The notes below the pieces were generated by a model. That model saw nothing but the letters and a program-made list of their open reading frames with translations, ran no database searches and had not been told where the DNA came from. The position numbers and the translations under genes are program-made. This document shows, piece after piece, positions 28,249 to 37,453 of a stretch of DNA of 64,000 nucleotides (the first letter of the stretch is position 1; each line of letters opens with the position of its first letter). This DNA comes from Mycolicibacterium novocastrense (GTDB lineage Bacteria > Actinomycetota > Actinomycetes > Mycobacteriales > Mycobacteriaceae), in NCBI RefSeq assembly GCF_001570485.1, contig NZ_BCTA01000056.1, forward strand, positions 1-64,000, written 5' to 3'.

Positions 28249-28789
28249 GCCCCAAGCGGTCGGCCAACATCAGGAACGCCGAGGCGAACGGGTTGTCGGC
28301 GGTCTCGGCGCGCAGTTGCTCCCAGTCCAGCTGTTCGCGAACCGCACGCACGGCGGGAAGCAGTGCGCCGAAGTCGCAATGGTGTTCGTTGAGGGAGTTC
28401 AGCTTCTCGCGCATGACCTCGGTCGGCGCCAGCACACGCATCCGGACCGCGAGCACGTCGTACTCCTCGGCCGCCAGGATGCTCTCCTTGTCGACCGGAA
28501 CGCCGTTGAGCCGGTGCAGGACGTCGATGACGAAGTCGTCCTCGACGCATGCCTTGAACAACCAGTCCTCCGGTGTGCGCTCGACGCGGAAACCCGCCTC
28601 CTCCAGCGTCGCCGCGGCTTTCTCGGTGTCGGGCTCGGCGACAACGAAATCAACGTCGTGCACGGGTTCTGGACCGCCGAACACCCACAGCGCATAGCTG
28701 CCGCCCAAGGCGAAATCGGGGCCCTGTGCGCGCAACGCCGACGCGGCACGTTTGAGCGCGTCGCGCAGATCATCGTTTCTCTGGGGCAC
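28238..28789 (-). CDS. Orphan nucleotidyltransferase-fold protein
   Basis: 183 residues from GTG 28789, chosen for the AGGAGAG site just upstream; an ATG at 28825 would add 12 residues. The nucleotidyltransferase signature is GGSYALW followed by HDVDFVV (GGS...DxD), with later acidic IDVLHRL. The C-terminal half is helical (LAPTEVMREKLNSLNEHHCD). Such MNT/AbiEii-like proteins can be antitoxins, toxins or stand-alone enzymes. No toxin partner is adjacent. The stop overlaps the WYL gene by 11 bases, tail to tail. Confidence 0.75.
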   Translation of the reverse strand: MPQRNDDLRDALKRAASALRAQGPDFALGGSYALWVFGGPEPVHDVDFVVAEPDTEKAAATLEEAGFRVERTPEDWLFKACVEDDFVIDVLHRLNGVPVDKESILAAEEYDVLAVRMRVLAPTEVMREKLNSLNEHHCDFGALLPAVRAVREQLDWEQLRAETADNPFASAFLMLADRLGLTG

Positions 28790-28843
28790 TACTCTCCTGG
28801 GGCCGGCTGATCGGCTAGCAGCCATTGTGGGTAGCTAGTACCC

Positions 28844-29617
28844 ATGCAGATGCGGATGGCCACCTTCAACATCTTGCACGGACGCAGCGTGCACGACGGG
28901 CTCGTTCACCGAGACCGCCTCGTGGAGGCCGTCCGGGAACTCGACGCCGACATCCTGGCCCTGCAGGAAGTCGACCTCGACCAGCCGCGCTCGGGAATGG
29001 CCGACCTGACCGCGGTCGCCGCCGAAGCGATGGGTGCGGTGAGCCACCGGTTCGTGGCGGCGATCTCCGGAACGCCCGGAGCCACCTGGATGGCGGCCAC
29101 CGGCGACGAGCAGCCAGGAACCGCCGCCTACGGCATCGCGCTGCTGTCGCGATTCCCCGCCGAGTCGTGGCAGGTGCTGCGCCTACCGCGGATCCCGGTG
29201 CCCTTTCCGATGTATCTGCCGGGACCGAACCGGGTGCAAATCGTCAACGAGGAGCCTCGGGCGGCGGTGGTCGGCCAGTTGAACACTGCGCTGGGACCAC
29301 TGACCGTCGCCAACACGCATCTGTCGTTCGTGCCGGGGTGGAATCGGGTGCAGTTGCGCCGGCTGCTGCGCGACCTGCGTGGCTTCCCGTCGCCGCGAGT
29401 GCTGATGGGCGATCTGAACATGGTGCCGCGAACGATCCGTCGCTGGACCCGCCTGCGACCGCTCGCCTCGGCAGTGACGTTTCCGGCCGACGGGCCCGAC
29501 CGCCAACTCGACCACATCGTCACCGACGACCCCGGCCTGCGGGTGGAGCGGTGCTGCGCCCCTTCGCTTCCGATATCGGATCACCGCGCCCTGGTCGTCG
29601 ACATCTCCCGAGCCTGA
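28844..29617 (+). CDS. Endonuclease/exonuclease/phosphatase-family hydrolase
   Basis: 257 residues from ATG. The EEP fold motifs are in order: MATFNILHG (Asn), LALQEVD (Glu), NTHLSF (His), VLMGDLNMVP (Asp/Asn), RQLDHIVTD and the final SDHRALVVDI (Asp-His catalytic pair). No signal peptide is seen, so it is probably cytosolic. Substrate could be DNA, a phospholipid headgroup or a phosphoester; sequence does not decide. Confidence 0.85.
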   Translation: MQMRMATFNILHGRSVHDGLVHRDRLVEAVRELDADILALQEVDLDQPRSGMADLTAVAAEAMGAVSHRFVAAISGTPGATWMAATGDEQPGTAAYGIALLSRFPAESWQVLRLPRIPVPFPMYLPGPNRVQIVNEEPRAAVVGQLNTALGPLTVANTHLSFVPGWNRVQLRRLLRDLRGFPSPRVLMGDLNMVPRTIRRWTRLRPLASAVTFPADGPDRQLDHIVTDDPGLRVERCCAPSLPISDHRALVVDISRA

Positions 29618-29659
29618 TTTCCACCGCGATGCGGGGGTGACCGCACGTAGGGTTTGGCT

Positions 29660-32600
29660 GTGCGGGTCATTTCGGCGGAGTCGACGGATCTGTTCGTCGG
29701 GCCCGCGGACGCGCCGTCGCAGATCGTGCGGGTCACCTATACCGATGGCGCGGGTGAGGTGCGCGTCGCCGGTGACGGGCTCGAGGGCCACGCGCGAGCG
29801 GCGGCCGGCGACGGCAGCGTCGAGGTGGCGGTCACGGTCACCGACCCCGTCCCCGGTGAGCGGCGCCCGGCGCGGATCGTCACGGGCGACGGCATCACAC
29901 CGTTCGTGTTCACCGTCGCCGAACCCGGCTGGACGATGTACATGATCAGCCATTTCCACTACGACCCGGTGTGGTGGAACACGCAGGCGGCGTACACCAG
30001 TGTGTGGAGCGAGGACCCGCCGGGCCGGTGCCGCCAGACCAACGGCTTCGATCTGGTCAGCGCCCATCTCGAAATGGCCCGCCGGGAACCGGAATACAAG
30101 TTCGTGTTGGCCGAGGTCGACTACCTCAAACCGTTCTGGGACACCCACCCCGAGGACCGCGACGATTTGCGCCGCTTCGTCGCCGAGGGTCGCGTCGAGA
30201 TCATGGGCGGAACGTACAACGAGCCGAATACCAACCTCACCAGTCCCGAGACGACCATCCGGAATTTCGTGCACGGCATCGGGTTTCAGCGCGATGTGCT
30301 CGGCGCCGACCCGGCCACAGCCTGGCAGCTCGACGCGTTCGGCCATGACCCGCAGTTTCCGGGTATGGCCGCCGACGTCGGGCTGACGTCGAGTTCGTGG
30401 GCCCGTGGCCCACACCATCAGTGGGGCCCGATGGCCGGCGGCGGCGACCCGCAGCGTATGCAGTTCAGCAGCGAATTCGAGTGGCTCTCCCCGTCCGGGC
30501 GCGGACTGCTGACGCACTACATGCCCGCGCACTACGCGGCCGGGTGGTGGATGGATTCGGCACCGACGTTGGAGGCGGCCGAAGCCGAGACCTATGGACT
30601 GTTCACGTCACTGAAGAAGGTGGCGTTGACTCGCAACGTCCTCCTGCCGGTGGGCACCGACTACACGCCACCGAACAAGTGGGTCACCGAGATTCACCGG
30701 GACTGGAACGCCCGATACACCTGGCCGCGGTTCATCTGTGCGGTGCCCAAGGAGTTCTTCGCCGCGGTCCGCGCCGAACTGGCCGAGCGCGGTGTCGAGG
30801 CGTCACCGCAGACCCGGGACATGAACCCGATCTACACCGGCAAAGACGTCTCCTACATCGATACCAAGCAGGCCAACCGGGCGGCCGAGGACGTCGTGCT
30901 CGACGCCGAGAAGTTCGCGGTTTTCGCCGGGCTTCTCGGTGGTGCGACCTATCCTCAGGCCGCTCTGGCCAAGGCGTGGGTCCAATTGGCCTACGGTGCG
31001 CACCACGATGCGATCACCGGCTCGGAATCCGACCAGGTGTACCTCGACCTGCTGACAAGCTGGCGAGACGCATGGGAGCTGGGCAGGACCGCCCGCGACC
31101 ATGCGCTGGCCGTGTTGTCGGGGGCGGTCGACGAATCGGTCGTCGTGTGGAATCCCGTCGCGCAGAAGCGCACCGACGTCGTCACCGCCCGCATCCCGCA
31201 GGCCGTCGGAGCGGTGCGGGTTGTCGGCTCCGCGGGTGAGGATATACCCGCTCACGTCGAGCACGGCGGACGAACGGTCACCTGGCTCGCCGGTGACGTG
31301 CCTTCGGTGGGGTGGCAGTCCTACCGAATCGAGCGGTCGGAGGGCTCGGCGGCGGGCTGGAAACCGGTGAGCGGGAACGAGATCGGCAACGACCATTACC
31401 GGCTGCGGGTCGATCCGTCACGGGGCGGTGCGGTCGAGTCGTTGGTCGAATGTGGTTCGGGCCGGTCCTTGATCGCTCCCGGCCGGGTCGGCAACGAGTT
31501 GGTGGTGTACGACGAGTACCCCGCGCATCCCGAGGCGGGAGAGGGGCCATGGCACCTTCTGCCCAAGGGCCCAGTCATCGGCTCCTCGTCATCGCCTGCC
31601 ACGGTGCAGGCTTACCGAGGTGTGCTCGGAGAGCGTCTGGTGATCGACGGCGCCGTTGCCGATGTGCTGCGCTACACGCAGGTTCTGACCCTGTGGCACG
31701 GTGTGGCGCGCGTCGACTGCCGAACCACGATCAACGAATTCACCGGCGCCGACCGGCTGTTGCGGTTGCGCTGGCCGTGTCCGGTTCCCGGGGCGATGCC
31801 GGTCAGCGAGGTCGGTGACGCGGTGATCGGACGCGGGTTCGCGCTGCTGCACGAACGCGGCCGGGACACGGCGATCGACGCCGCGACGCATCCGTGGACG
31901 CTGGACAACCCCGCATACGGCTGGTTCGGACTGTCGTCGACGATGCGGATCCGGGTCGGCAAGGAGTGTCGGGCGGTCTCGGTTGCCGAGGTGATCACCC
32001 CGACCGAAGACGAAGCCGCGATGGTGCGGCCGTTGATGGTCGCGCTCGCGCGCGCAGGTGTCACCGCGACATGCAGCGGCTCCGACAGGCCGCGCTACGG
32101 CGATCTCACCGTCGACTCCAACCTTCCGGATGTGCGGATCGCACTCGGTGGCTCAGACCAGAACCGCTTCACCGCAACAGTTCTCGATGCCGCCGATTCG
32201 TCGTACGCCGAAGAGGTGAAGCGACAGCTCGACGCGACCGGCGCGGCCAGGGTATGGGTACCGGCGGCCCGTCGCCTGGAAGCGGCGTGGGTGCCGAGCG
32301 CGGATCTGCGCGATGTGCGCGCGCTGCCGGTGCTGATTCTGGCCGGGTCGGCCCTGGACCATGTGGTGCAGGGTGTTGTCGACGACCTGCGCGGTTGGGA
32401 GATCATCGTCGAGCAGGCCGCGCCGGCCGATATCGAACCGTTCGAAGACCGGACGGTCGCACTGCTCAACCGCGGCGTGCCCGGGTTCGCCGTCGAATCG
32501 GATGGAACGCTGAACCTTTCGTTGATGCGGTCATGCACCGGTTGGCCCTCGGGCACGTGGATCGATCCGCCGCGACGCACCGCGCCGGACGGGTCCAACT

Positions 32601-33835
32601 TCCAACTGCAGCACTGGACACACACGTTCGACTACGCGCTGGTCTGCGGGGACGGTGACTGGCGCCGGGCCGGTGTTCCGGCTCGCAGCATCGAGTTCTC
32701 GAATCCGCTCCTGGCGGTGACCGAGAAGTGGGGCGCGGTGGGCGGTCTGCCGCCGTCGGGTTCGCTGTTGGAGATTCAGCCGACGGGCTCGGTGCGGCTG
32801 GCCGCGCTCAAGGCCGCGGGCAACCCGCTCGCGAGCGGTAGCGCGCGACCGGTCCACCCTTCTGACGGCGTCGCGATGAGGTTGGTCGAAACCACCGGCA
32901 GCACAACCGAAGTCACGGTCACTTCGGGGTTGCGCCGGGTGTCCGCCGCGGTCCGGGTGGATCTGCTCGAGCAACCGCGGGTGCAGGAGGTGACGCCCGA
33001 AGGCCTGTCGTTGCACGGTTTCGAGGTCGCCACCGTTCTGGCCCGGTTCAATCTGCCGCAGGTTCTACAGGCCGATCATGCCGCGCTCGCACCGGAGGCG
33101 GAGCAGGCCCAGCCGCTGTATGCCAGGTACTGGCTGCACAACCGCGGTCCGGCCCCGCTCGGCGGCCTGCCCGCCGTCGCCCATCTGCACCCGCAACACG
33201 TGGTGTCATCGGGTTCGGCGCTGCAGCTTCGTCTCACCGTGGCCAGCGATTGTTGCGACGAGATTCTGCACGGCCGGGTGCGGCTGCTGTGTCCGGATGG
33301 TTGGGCGGCAGAACCCGATGTGTTGCCGTTCATGCTGCCGCCCGGCGAATACGTGGACACCACCGTGAACGTAACCCCGTCGAATGCCGTGTCACCCGGG
33401 CTGTATCCCATACGTGCCGAACTCGCGTTGACCGGTGCGCACGTTTCGATCCCGCCATCGTGGCGCCAGGTGGTCGAGGACGTGTGTGTCGTCGCGGTCG
33501 ACGCGCTTCCGGACGACGCCCTGTTGCGCCTCGTCGCTGGACCGGAGCCGGTCGACGTGGTGGCAGGTGACACGGCCCGTATCGGGGTCACCGTCGGCAC
33601 CGACGCGTGCGCCGACGTCGCGGTCGAGGCACACCTGATCAGCCCGTGGGGTACATGGGAATGGTTGGGCCCGGCGGTATCCGGTGTCGAGCTGAGCGCT
33701 CGCGGCACGACTGAGATCGACTTCGAGGTCGCCCCGCCGGAGTGGGTCGAACCGGGTGAGTGGTGGGCGCTCATCCGATTGGCCGCCGCCGGACACCTCG
33801 TCTATTCACCCGCGGTGAAGGTGACGGTGCGGTGA
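29660..33835 (+). CDS. GH38-type alpha-mannosidase (Rv0648 orthologue)
   Basis: About 1391 residues from GTG 29660 (AGGG 7 bases upstream; TTG 29654 also possible). The GH38 zinc motif SHFHYDPVWW is at about 97-106, the nucleophile region LDAFGHDPQFPG follows, and the later zinc histidine is in YGAHHDAITGSE. After the middle three-helix domain come long beta-sandwich domains, the last two resembling NEW3-type modules (ARYWLHNRGPAPLG onward). It is longer than the M. tuberculosis protein. It hydrolyses alpha-mannosides, possibly in turnover of mannosylated lipids or glycans. No signal peptide is evident. Its TGA overlaps the next GTG. Confidence 0.9.
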   Translation: MRVISAESTDLFVGPADAPSQIVRVTYTDGAGEVRVAGDGLEGHARAAAGDGSVEVAVTVTDPVPGERRPARIVTGDGITPFVFTVAEPGWTMYMISHFHYDPVWWNTQAAYTSVWSEDPPGRCRQTNGFDLVSAHLEMARREPEYKFVLAEVDYLKPFWDTHPEDRDDLRRFVAEGRVEIMGGTYNEPNTNLTSPETTIRNFVHGIGFQRDVLGADPATAWQLDAFGHDPQFPGMAADVGLTSSSWARGPHHQWGPMAGGGDPQRMQFSSEFEWLSPSGRGLLTHYMPAHYAAGWWMDSAPTLEAAEAETYGLFTSLKKVALTRNVLLPVGTDYTPPNKWVTEIHRDWNARYTWPRFICAVPKEFFAAVRAELAERGVEASPQTRDMNPIYTGKDVSYIDTKQANRAAEDVVLDAEKFAVFAGLLGGATYPQAALAKAWVQLAYGAHHDAITGSESDQVYLDLLTSWRDAWELGRTARDHALAVLSGAVDESVVVWNPVAQKRTDVVTARIPQAVGAVRVVGSAGEDIPAHVEHGGRTVTWLAGDVPSVGWQSYRIERSEGSAAGWKPVSGNEIGNDHYRLRVDPSRGGAVESLVECGSGRSLIAPGRVGNELVVYDEYPAHPEAGEGPWHLLPKGPVIGSSSSPATVQAYRGVLGERLVIDGAVADVLRYTQVLTLWHGVARVDCRTTINEFTGADRLLRLRWPCPVPGAMPVSEVGDAVIGRGFALLHERGRDTAIDAATHPWTLDNPAYGWFGLSSTMRIRVGKECRAVSVAEVITPTEDEAAMVRPLMVALARAGVTATCSGSDRPRYGDLTVDSNLPDVRIALGGSDQNRFTATVLDAADSSYAEEVKRQLDATGAARVWVPAARRLEAAWVPSADLRDVRALPVLILAGSALDHVVQGVVDDLRGWEIIVEQAAPADIEPFEDRTVALLNRGVPGFAVESDGTLNLSLMRSCTGWPSGTWIDPPRRTAPDGSNFQLQHWTHTFDYALVCGDGDWRRAGVPARSIEFSNPLLAVTEKWGAVGGLPPSGSLLEIQPTGSVRLAALKAAGNPLASGSARPVHPSDGVAMRLVETTGSTTEVTVTSGLRRVSAAVRVDLLEQPRVQEVTPEGLSLHGFEVATVLARFNLPQVLQADHAALAPEAEQAQPLYARYWLHNRGPAPLGGLPAVAHLHPQHVVSSGSALQLRLTVASDCCDEILHGRVRLLCPDGWAAEPDVLPFMLPPGEYVDTTVNVTPSNAVSPGLYPIRAELALTGAHVSIPPSWRQVVEDVCVVAVDALPDDALLRLVAGPEPVDVVAGDTARIGVTVGTDACADVAVEAHLISPWGTWEWLGPAVSGVELSARGTTEIDFEVAPPEWVEPGEWWALIRLAAAGHLVYSPAVKVTVR

Positions 33836-34398
33836 ACGATTCCGGGTGGGCCGGCGTCGCGGCTACCGTGGACGGTGTGCCGGTGTCGGTCGACGAGGTC
33901 GATGCTCGCGAAGCCACCCTGCGCGCCTCACCGATCGCGTCCTCGCTGCCGCGCCCCGGCACCAGCGAAGGTCGACAGCTGCGGCGTTGGCTGACCCAGC
34001 TCCTGGTTGCCGAGCGCGTCGTGACGACCGAGGCCGCGGCACGCGGAGTGAACGTCGATGACGCGCCGGCCGAGGCCGAGGTGCTGCCGGACATGACCGT
34101 GCGGATGGAGATCGGCAGCGTGGCTGCTTCGGTGCTCGCCGACCCGTTGGCCCGCGCGGTGTTCGCCGAGGTGACGGCCGGTACCGACGTCACCGACGAC
34201 GAGGTGGCCGCGTACCGGGAGCGAAACCCGTTGCGCTTCAGCGATATAGCTTCGGCCGCGGCGCACCTGCGTGCCGCCGCGCGGCGCCGGGCCTTCCGGC
34301 TCTGGCTGGACGCCCGCTGTGCGGCGGTGGTCCAGCTCGCCCCGGGCTATGAACATCCCGGGGATCCCCGTCAGCCCGACAACACCCACCGGCACTGA
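33832..34398 (+). CDS. SurA/parvulin-N-like protein at the fabD2 (Rv0649) position
   Basis: 188 residues from GTG 33832, overlapping the mannosidase stop by four bases (GTGA). The sequence resembles the chaperone part of SurA/PrsA-type foldases: VDGVPVSVDEVDARE, a helix with RQLRRWLTQLLVAERVV, VTDDEVAAYRERNPLRF and RRRAFRLWLDARCAA. It ends in the His-rich tail PDNTHRH. No acyltransferase GHSxG motif is present, although the M. tuberculosis gene in this position is named fabD2. No PPIase core is present either. Function is unknown; assisting its mannosidase or kinase partners is speculation. Confidence 0.72.
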   Translation: MNDSGWAGVAATVDGVPVSVDEVDAREATLRASPIASSLPRPGTSEGRQLRRWLTQLLVAERVVTTEAAARGVNVDDAPAEAEVLPDMTVRMEIGSVAASVLADPLARAVFAEVTAGTDVTDDEVAAYRERNPLRFSDIASAAAHLRAAARRRAFRLWLDARCAAVVQLAPGYEHPGDPRQPDNTHRH

Positions 34399-35324
34399 TG
34401 GCCGACCTCGTTCTCGCGCTCGACATCGGCGGCACGAAGATCGCCGTCGGTCTCGTCGACGATGCGGGCACGCTGGTGCACAGAGCCACATTGCCGACAC
34501 CGGACGGTGATGCGGAAACGATCTGGGCCGTCGCGGATTCGCTGCTCACCGAGGCCTTGGCCACCGCCGACGGACGGGTCCGCGGCGCCGGGATCGCCTC
34601 GGCCGGACCGATCGATCTGTCGGCGGGCACCGTCAGTCCGATCAACATCGGCTCGTGGCAACGGTTTCCGATCGTCGAGCGGGTGGCGATGACCGTCGGC
34701 GCACCGGTGCGACTTGCCGGCGACGGCCTGTGCATGGCGATGGGGGAGCACTGGCGCGGCGCCGGACGCGGCGCCGACTTCCTGCTCGGGATGGTGGTCT
34801 CGACCGGTGTCGGCGGAGGCCTGGTGCTCGACGGCGCCCCCTACGACGGCCGGACCGGCAACGCGGGCCACGTCGGGCACCTCGTCGTCGACCCGAACGG
34901 CGCGCCATGCACGTGTGGCGGGCGCGGCTGCGTCGAAACCATCGCCGGTGGCCCGCGCATGGCGCAGTGGGCCCGCGAGCACGGGTGGGTGGCCCCCGCC
35001 GATGCCGACGCCAAGGAACTCGCCGATGCCGCCAATGCCGGAGACGCGGTGGCGCTGAGCGCGTTTCGCCGCGGTGCGGCGGCGGTGGGGGCGATGATCG
35101 CGTCGGTCGGCGCCGTCTGCGACCTGGACCGGGTTGTGATCGGCGGTGGCGTGGCCAAGTCGGGGGCGCTGCTGTTCGACCCCGTGCGGGAAGCGCTCGC
35201 GTCCCACGCCGGGCTGGACTTCATCCGCGGCGTCGAAGTGGTGCCGGCCGAACTCGGCGGCGACGCCGGCCTGGTCGGGGCGGCCGCCCTGCTACGCGAG
35301 CACACGGGGGGACGGCTGACCTGA
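34398..35324 (+). CDS. ROK-family sugar kinase (Rv0650 orthologue)
   Basis: 308 residues; the ATG shares its A with the upstream TGA. The ATP phosphate-binding site LALDIGGTKIAVGLVDD is N-terminal, the catalytic segment is GNAGHVGHLVVDPNG, and the ROK zinc site is CTCGGRGCVETIAGG (CxCGxxGCxE). It probably phosphorylates mannose or glucose; coupling to the alpha-mannosidase suggests it acts on the released sugar. No DNA-binding domain precedes it, so it is an enzyme rather than a ROK repressor. Confidence 0.92.
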   Translation: MADLVLALDIGGTKIAVGLVDDAGTLVHRATLPTPDGDAETIWAVADSLLTEALATADGRVRGAGIASAGPIDLSAGTVSPINIGSWQRFPIVERVAMTVGAPVRLAGDGLCMAMGEHWRGAGRGADFLLGMVVSTGVGGGLVLDGAPYDGRTGNAGHVGHLVVDPNGAPCTCGGRGCVETIAGGPRMAQWAREHGWVAPADADAKELADAANAGDAVALSAFRRGAAAVGAMIASVGAVCDLDRVVIGGGVAKSGALLFDPVREALASHAGLDFIRGVEVVPAELGGDAGLVGAAALLREHTGGRLT

Positions 35325-35460
35325 GCCGGTTGCGTGTCCTCCTGTGCCTGCCTGGAGTGCGTGCGGCCCATGTCTTTCGGCCCCAGTCGCGCAGGCTCTC
35401 CCAAGCTGCCGAATGTGTCAGTGCCTTGTTTTGTGTCAGCGTGATGGGCACGGTCGAGGT

Positions 35461-35898
35461 ATGGACGCAATTGTGCACGTGCTGGCCCTGCTGATCGTCG
35501 GACCGTTGGTCGGGGTCGAACTCGCGGTCGCAGTGTTCCTCAACCCGGTGCTGGGCCGGCTGCCCGACGAAGCGTTTGCACAGGCTCGCAGCGACAGCGG
35601 GCGGGTACTGGGAAAGGTGATGCCGTTCTGGTACGCCGCGGCGCTTGTCGTTCTGATCGCGGCGGCCGTGCTGTTGCGGACGGATTGGCTGTTCATCACC
35701 GCGGCCCTGACCATGGCGCTGGCGGTGGTGGCGACCGTGGCGTTGATGGTGCCGATCAACAACCGCATCGGGCGCTGGTCCTCCGGTGCCGACGTCGACC
35801 GCGGGTTGGCGCGGCAGTGGGATCGGCTGCATTGGCGTCGGGTGGCCTTACTTGTCGTGGTGTTCGGGCTGGCGGTCGTCGCGGTGGCGGGGGTTTAG
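35461..35898 (+). CDS. DUF1772-family membrane protein
   Basis: 145 residues from ATG 35461. Four hydrophobic segments are visible: near 4-26 (VHVLALLIVGPLVGVELAVA), about 58-75 (YAAALVVLIAAAVLLR), about 80-99 (FITAALTMALAVVATVAL) and about 127-144. The NNRIGRW motif after the third helix is typical of DUF1772. Function unknown. The upstream frame to 35344 lacks family similarity and was not used. Confidence 0.8.
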   Translation: MDAIVHVLALLIVGPLVGVELAVAVFLNPVLGRLPDEAFAQARSDSGRVLGKVMPFWYAAALVVLIAAAVLLRTDWLFITAALTMALAVVATVALMVPINNRIGRWSSGADVDRGLARQWDRLHWRRVALLVVVFGLAVVAVAGV

Positions 35899-36015
35899 GC
35901 GGTTTGCGCACGCCCGCGTCCGGGTGAGGGTGCGCGAGCTGCTGGAAAATTGCGGTGTGTCGTGGGCAGACGCGCACGGTCGCGCGGAAAGGGATTCGCG
36001 TGGATCGGGTGCGTT

Positions 36016-36045
36016 TTGGCTGATGAGCAGGTGGTCGGCTATTCT
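36016..36045 (+). promoter_or_regulatory. rplJ-rplL promoter
   Basis: TTGGCT (36016-36021) and TATTCT (36040-36045) are separated by 18 bases, giving a start near 36052 and a leader of about 185 bases before rplJ. The stretch 35899-36015 upstream shows no gene. Confidence 0.55.
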
Positions 36046-36051
36046 CGACGG

Positions 36052-36172
36052 CGTTCCACCGAAGACCGTCGGTCACCGAGCAATCGGTTGAAGGTCCCGG
36101 ACCACCCGGGCGGCCCACGCAGGAGGACGAGGCTACAGCTGTTGCGCGCCCCGACCTGTCTGCGTCGGGGCG
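36052..36172 (+). ncRNA. Ribosomal protein L10 leader with attenuator hairpin
   Basis: The rplJ leader contains the block GAAGACCGTCGGTCACCGAG (36061-36080), a C/G-rich stem region and AGGAGGACGAGG, resembling the actinobacterial L10 leader that binds L10(L12)4 for feedback control. It ends in CGCCCCGAC (36147-36155) and GTCGGGGCG (36164-36172), a perfect 9-bp stem with an 8-base loop that could act as the attenuator. Assignment is by recall of the family, not a covariance search. Confidence 0.7.
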
Positions 36173-36235
36173 TTCGTCGTTTCCGGCCCCGCAACCCTTA
36201 CTCGGCCCGCGGTTCCCATCCACGAGGAGGCATGC

Positions 36236-36769
36236 ATGGCCAAGGCTGACAAGGCCACCGCGGTTGCCGACATCGCCGAGCAGTTCAAGGAGGCTTCGGC
36301 GACGCTCGTCACCGAGTACCGCGGGCTGACGGTGGCCAACCTCAAGGACCTGCGCCGTTCGCTCGGTGATTCCGCCACCTACACAGTCGCCAAGAACACG
36401 CTGGTCAAGCGTGCCGCGGCGGAGGCGGGCATCGAGGGGCTCGACGAGTTGTTCGTCGGCCCCACCGCGATCGCGTTCGTCAAGGGCGAGGCCGTCGACG
36501 CCGCTAAGGCGATCAAGAAGTTCGCCAAGGACAACAAGGCCCTCGTCATCAAGGGCGGCTACATGGACGGCCGCCCGCTGAGCGTGTCCGAGGTCGAGCG
36601 CATCGCCGATCTGGAGTCGCGCGAGGTGCTGCTGGCCAAGATGGCCGGCGCGATGAAGGCGAACCTGTCCAAGGCCGCCGGTCTGTTCAACGCTCCGGCG
36701 TCGCAGGTCGCACGGCTGGCCGCCGCTCTGCAAGAGAAGAAGGCCGGCGAAGGCGAAGAAGCCGCATAA
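36236..36769 (+). CDS. rplJ: 50S ribosomal protein L10
   Basis: 177 residues from ATG with a GAGGAGG site. The L10 core is clear: [47 protein letters not shown] and [15 protein letters not shown]. The C-terminal helix carrying L12 dimers ends [11 protein letters not shown]10 anchors the L12 stalk and autoregulates through the leader. Confidence 0.97.
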   Translation: MAKADKATAVADIAEQFKEASATLVTEYRGLTVANLKDLRRSLGDSATYTVAKNTLVKRAAAEAGIEGLDELFVGPTAIAFVKGEAVDAAKAIKKFAKDNKALVIKGGYMDGRPLSVSEVERIADLESREVLLAKMAGAMKANLSKAAGLFNAPASQVARLAAALQEKKAGEGEEAA

Positions 36770-36784
36770 CCACCCACCATCCCC

Positions 36785-36837
36785 GCGGTTTGTGGAGCCG
36801 CACCGGCGCTGACCGCCGGTAACACGCCACAAATCGC
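36785..36837 (+). other. Stem-loop between rplJ and rplL
   Basis: GCGGTTTGTGG (36785-36795) pairs with CCACAAATCGC (36827-36837) with one G-T pair, and a shorter CCGG/CCGG stem lies inside. It occupies the 98-base gap and may tune the excess of L12 over L10 by processing or partial termination. Confidence 0.45.
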
Positions 36838-36867
36838 ACTGAAAGTAAGAATCAGAAAGGACCACTC

Positions 36868-37260
36868 ATGGCCAAGCTGTCCACCGACGAGCTGCTCGAC
36901 GCGTTCAAGGAACTGACGCTGCTGGAGCTCTCCGAGTTCGTCAAGAAGTTCGAGGAGACCTTCGAGGTCACCGCCGCTGCCCCGGTCGCCGTCGCGGCTG
37001 CCGGCCCCGCCGCCGGTGGTGCGCCCGCCGAGGCCGCCGAGGAGCAGTCTGAGTTCGACGTCATCCTCGAGGGTGCCGGCGACAAGAAGATCGGCGTCAT
37101 CAAGGTCGTCCGCGAGATCGTCTCGGGCCTGGGTCTCAAGGAGGCCAAGGACCTCGTCGACGGCGCTCCCAAGCCGCTGCTCGAGAAGGTCGACAAGGCT
37201 GCCGCCGACGACGCCAAGGCCAAGCTCGAGGCCGCGGGCGCGACGGTCACCGTCAAGTAG
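36868..37260 (+). CDS. rplL: 50S ribosomal protein L7/L12
   Basis: 130 residues from ATG. An N-terminal dimerisation domain ([20 protein letters not shown]) is followed by an Ala/Pro/Gly hinge (about 33-55) and the C-terminal factor-binding domain with [20 protein letters not shown] and [16 protein letters not shown]. It recruits EF-Tu, EF-G and other GTPases. A classical terminator follows 30 bases later. Confidence 0.97.
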   Translation: MAKLSTDELLDAFKELTLLELSEFVKKFEETFEVTAAAPVAVAAAGPAAGGAPAEAAEEQSEFDVILEGAGDKKIGVIKVVREIVSGLGLKEAKDLVDGAPKPLLEKVDKAAADDAKAKLEAAGATVTVK

Positions 37261-37289
37261 CACCGCGCCAGCGTGCCGGCAGTACCACA

Positions 37290-37336
37290 ACTGTGGGGTC
37301 GATCCAGCAAAGCGGGTCGGCCCCACAGTCGTTTTC
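37290..37336 (+). terminator. Rho-independent terminator after rplL
   Basis: ACTGTGGGG (37290-37298) and CCCCACAGT (37321-37329) form a 9-bp stem enclosing a further imperfect stem, followed by CGTTTTC. It ends the rplJ-rplL operon before mkl. Confidence 0.8.
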
Positions 37337-37453
37337 TCGATGGGTCACAATCAACCCCAGACTCGTGTTGTGGCCAGGAGCGGTAGGCTACAGTGACTCA
37401 AGCCACAAGCGGTGAGGCCTGTGGCGTGACGATTATTGGCGGAAGGATCTCGC

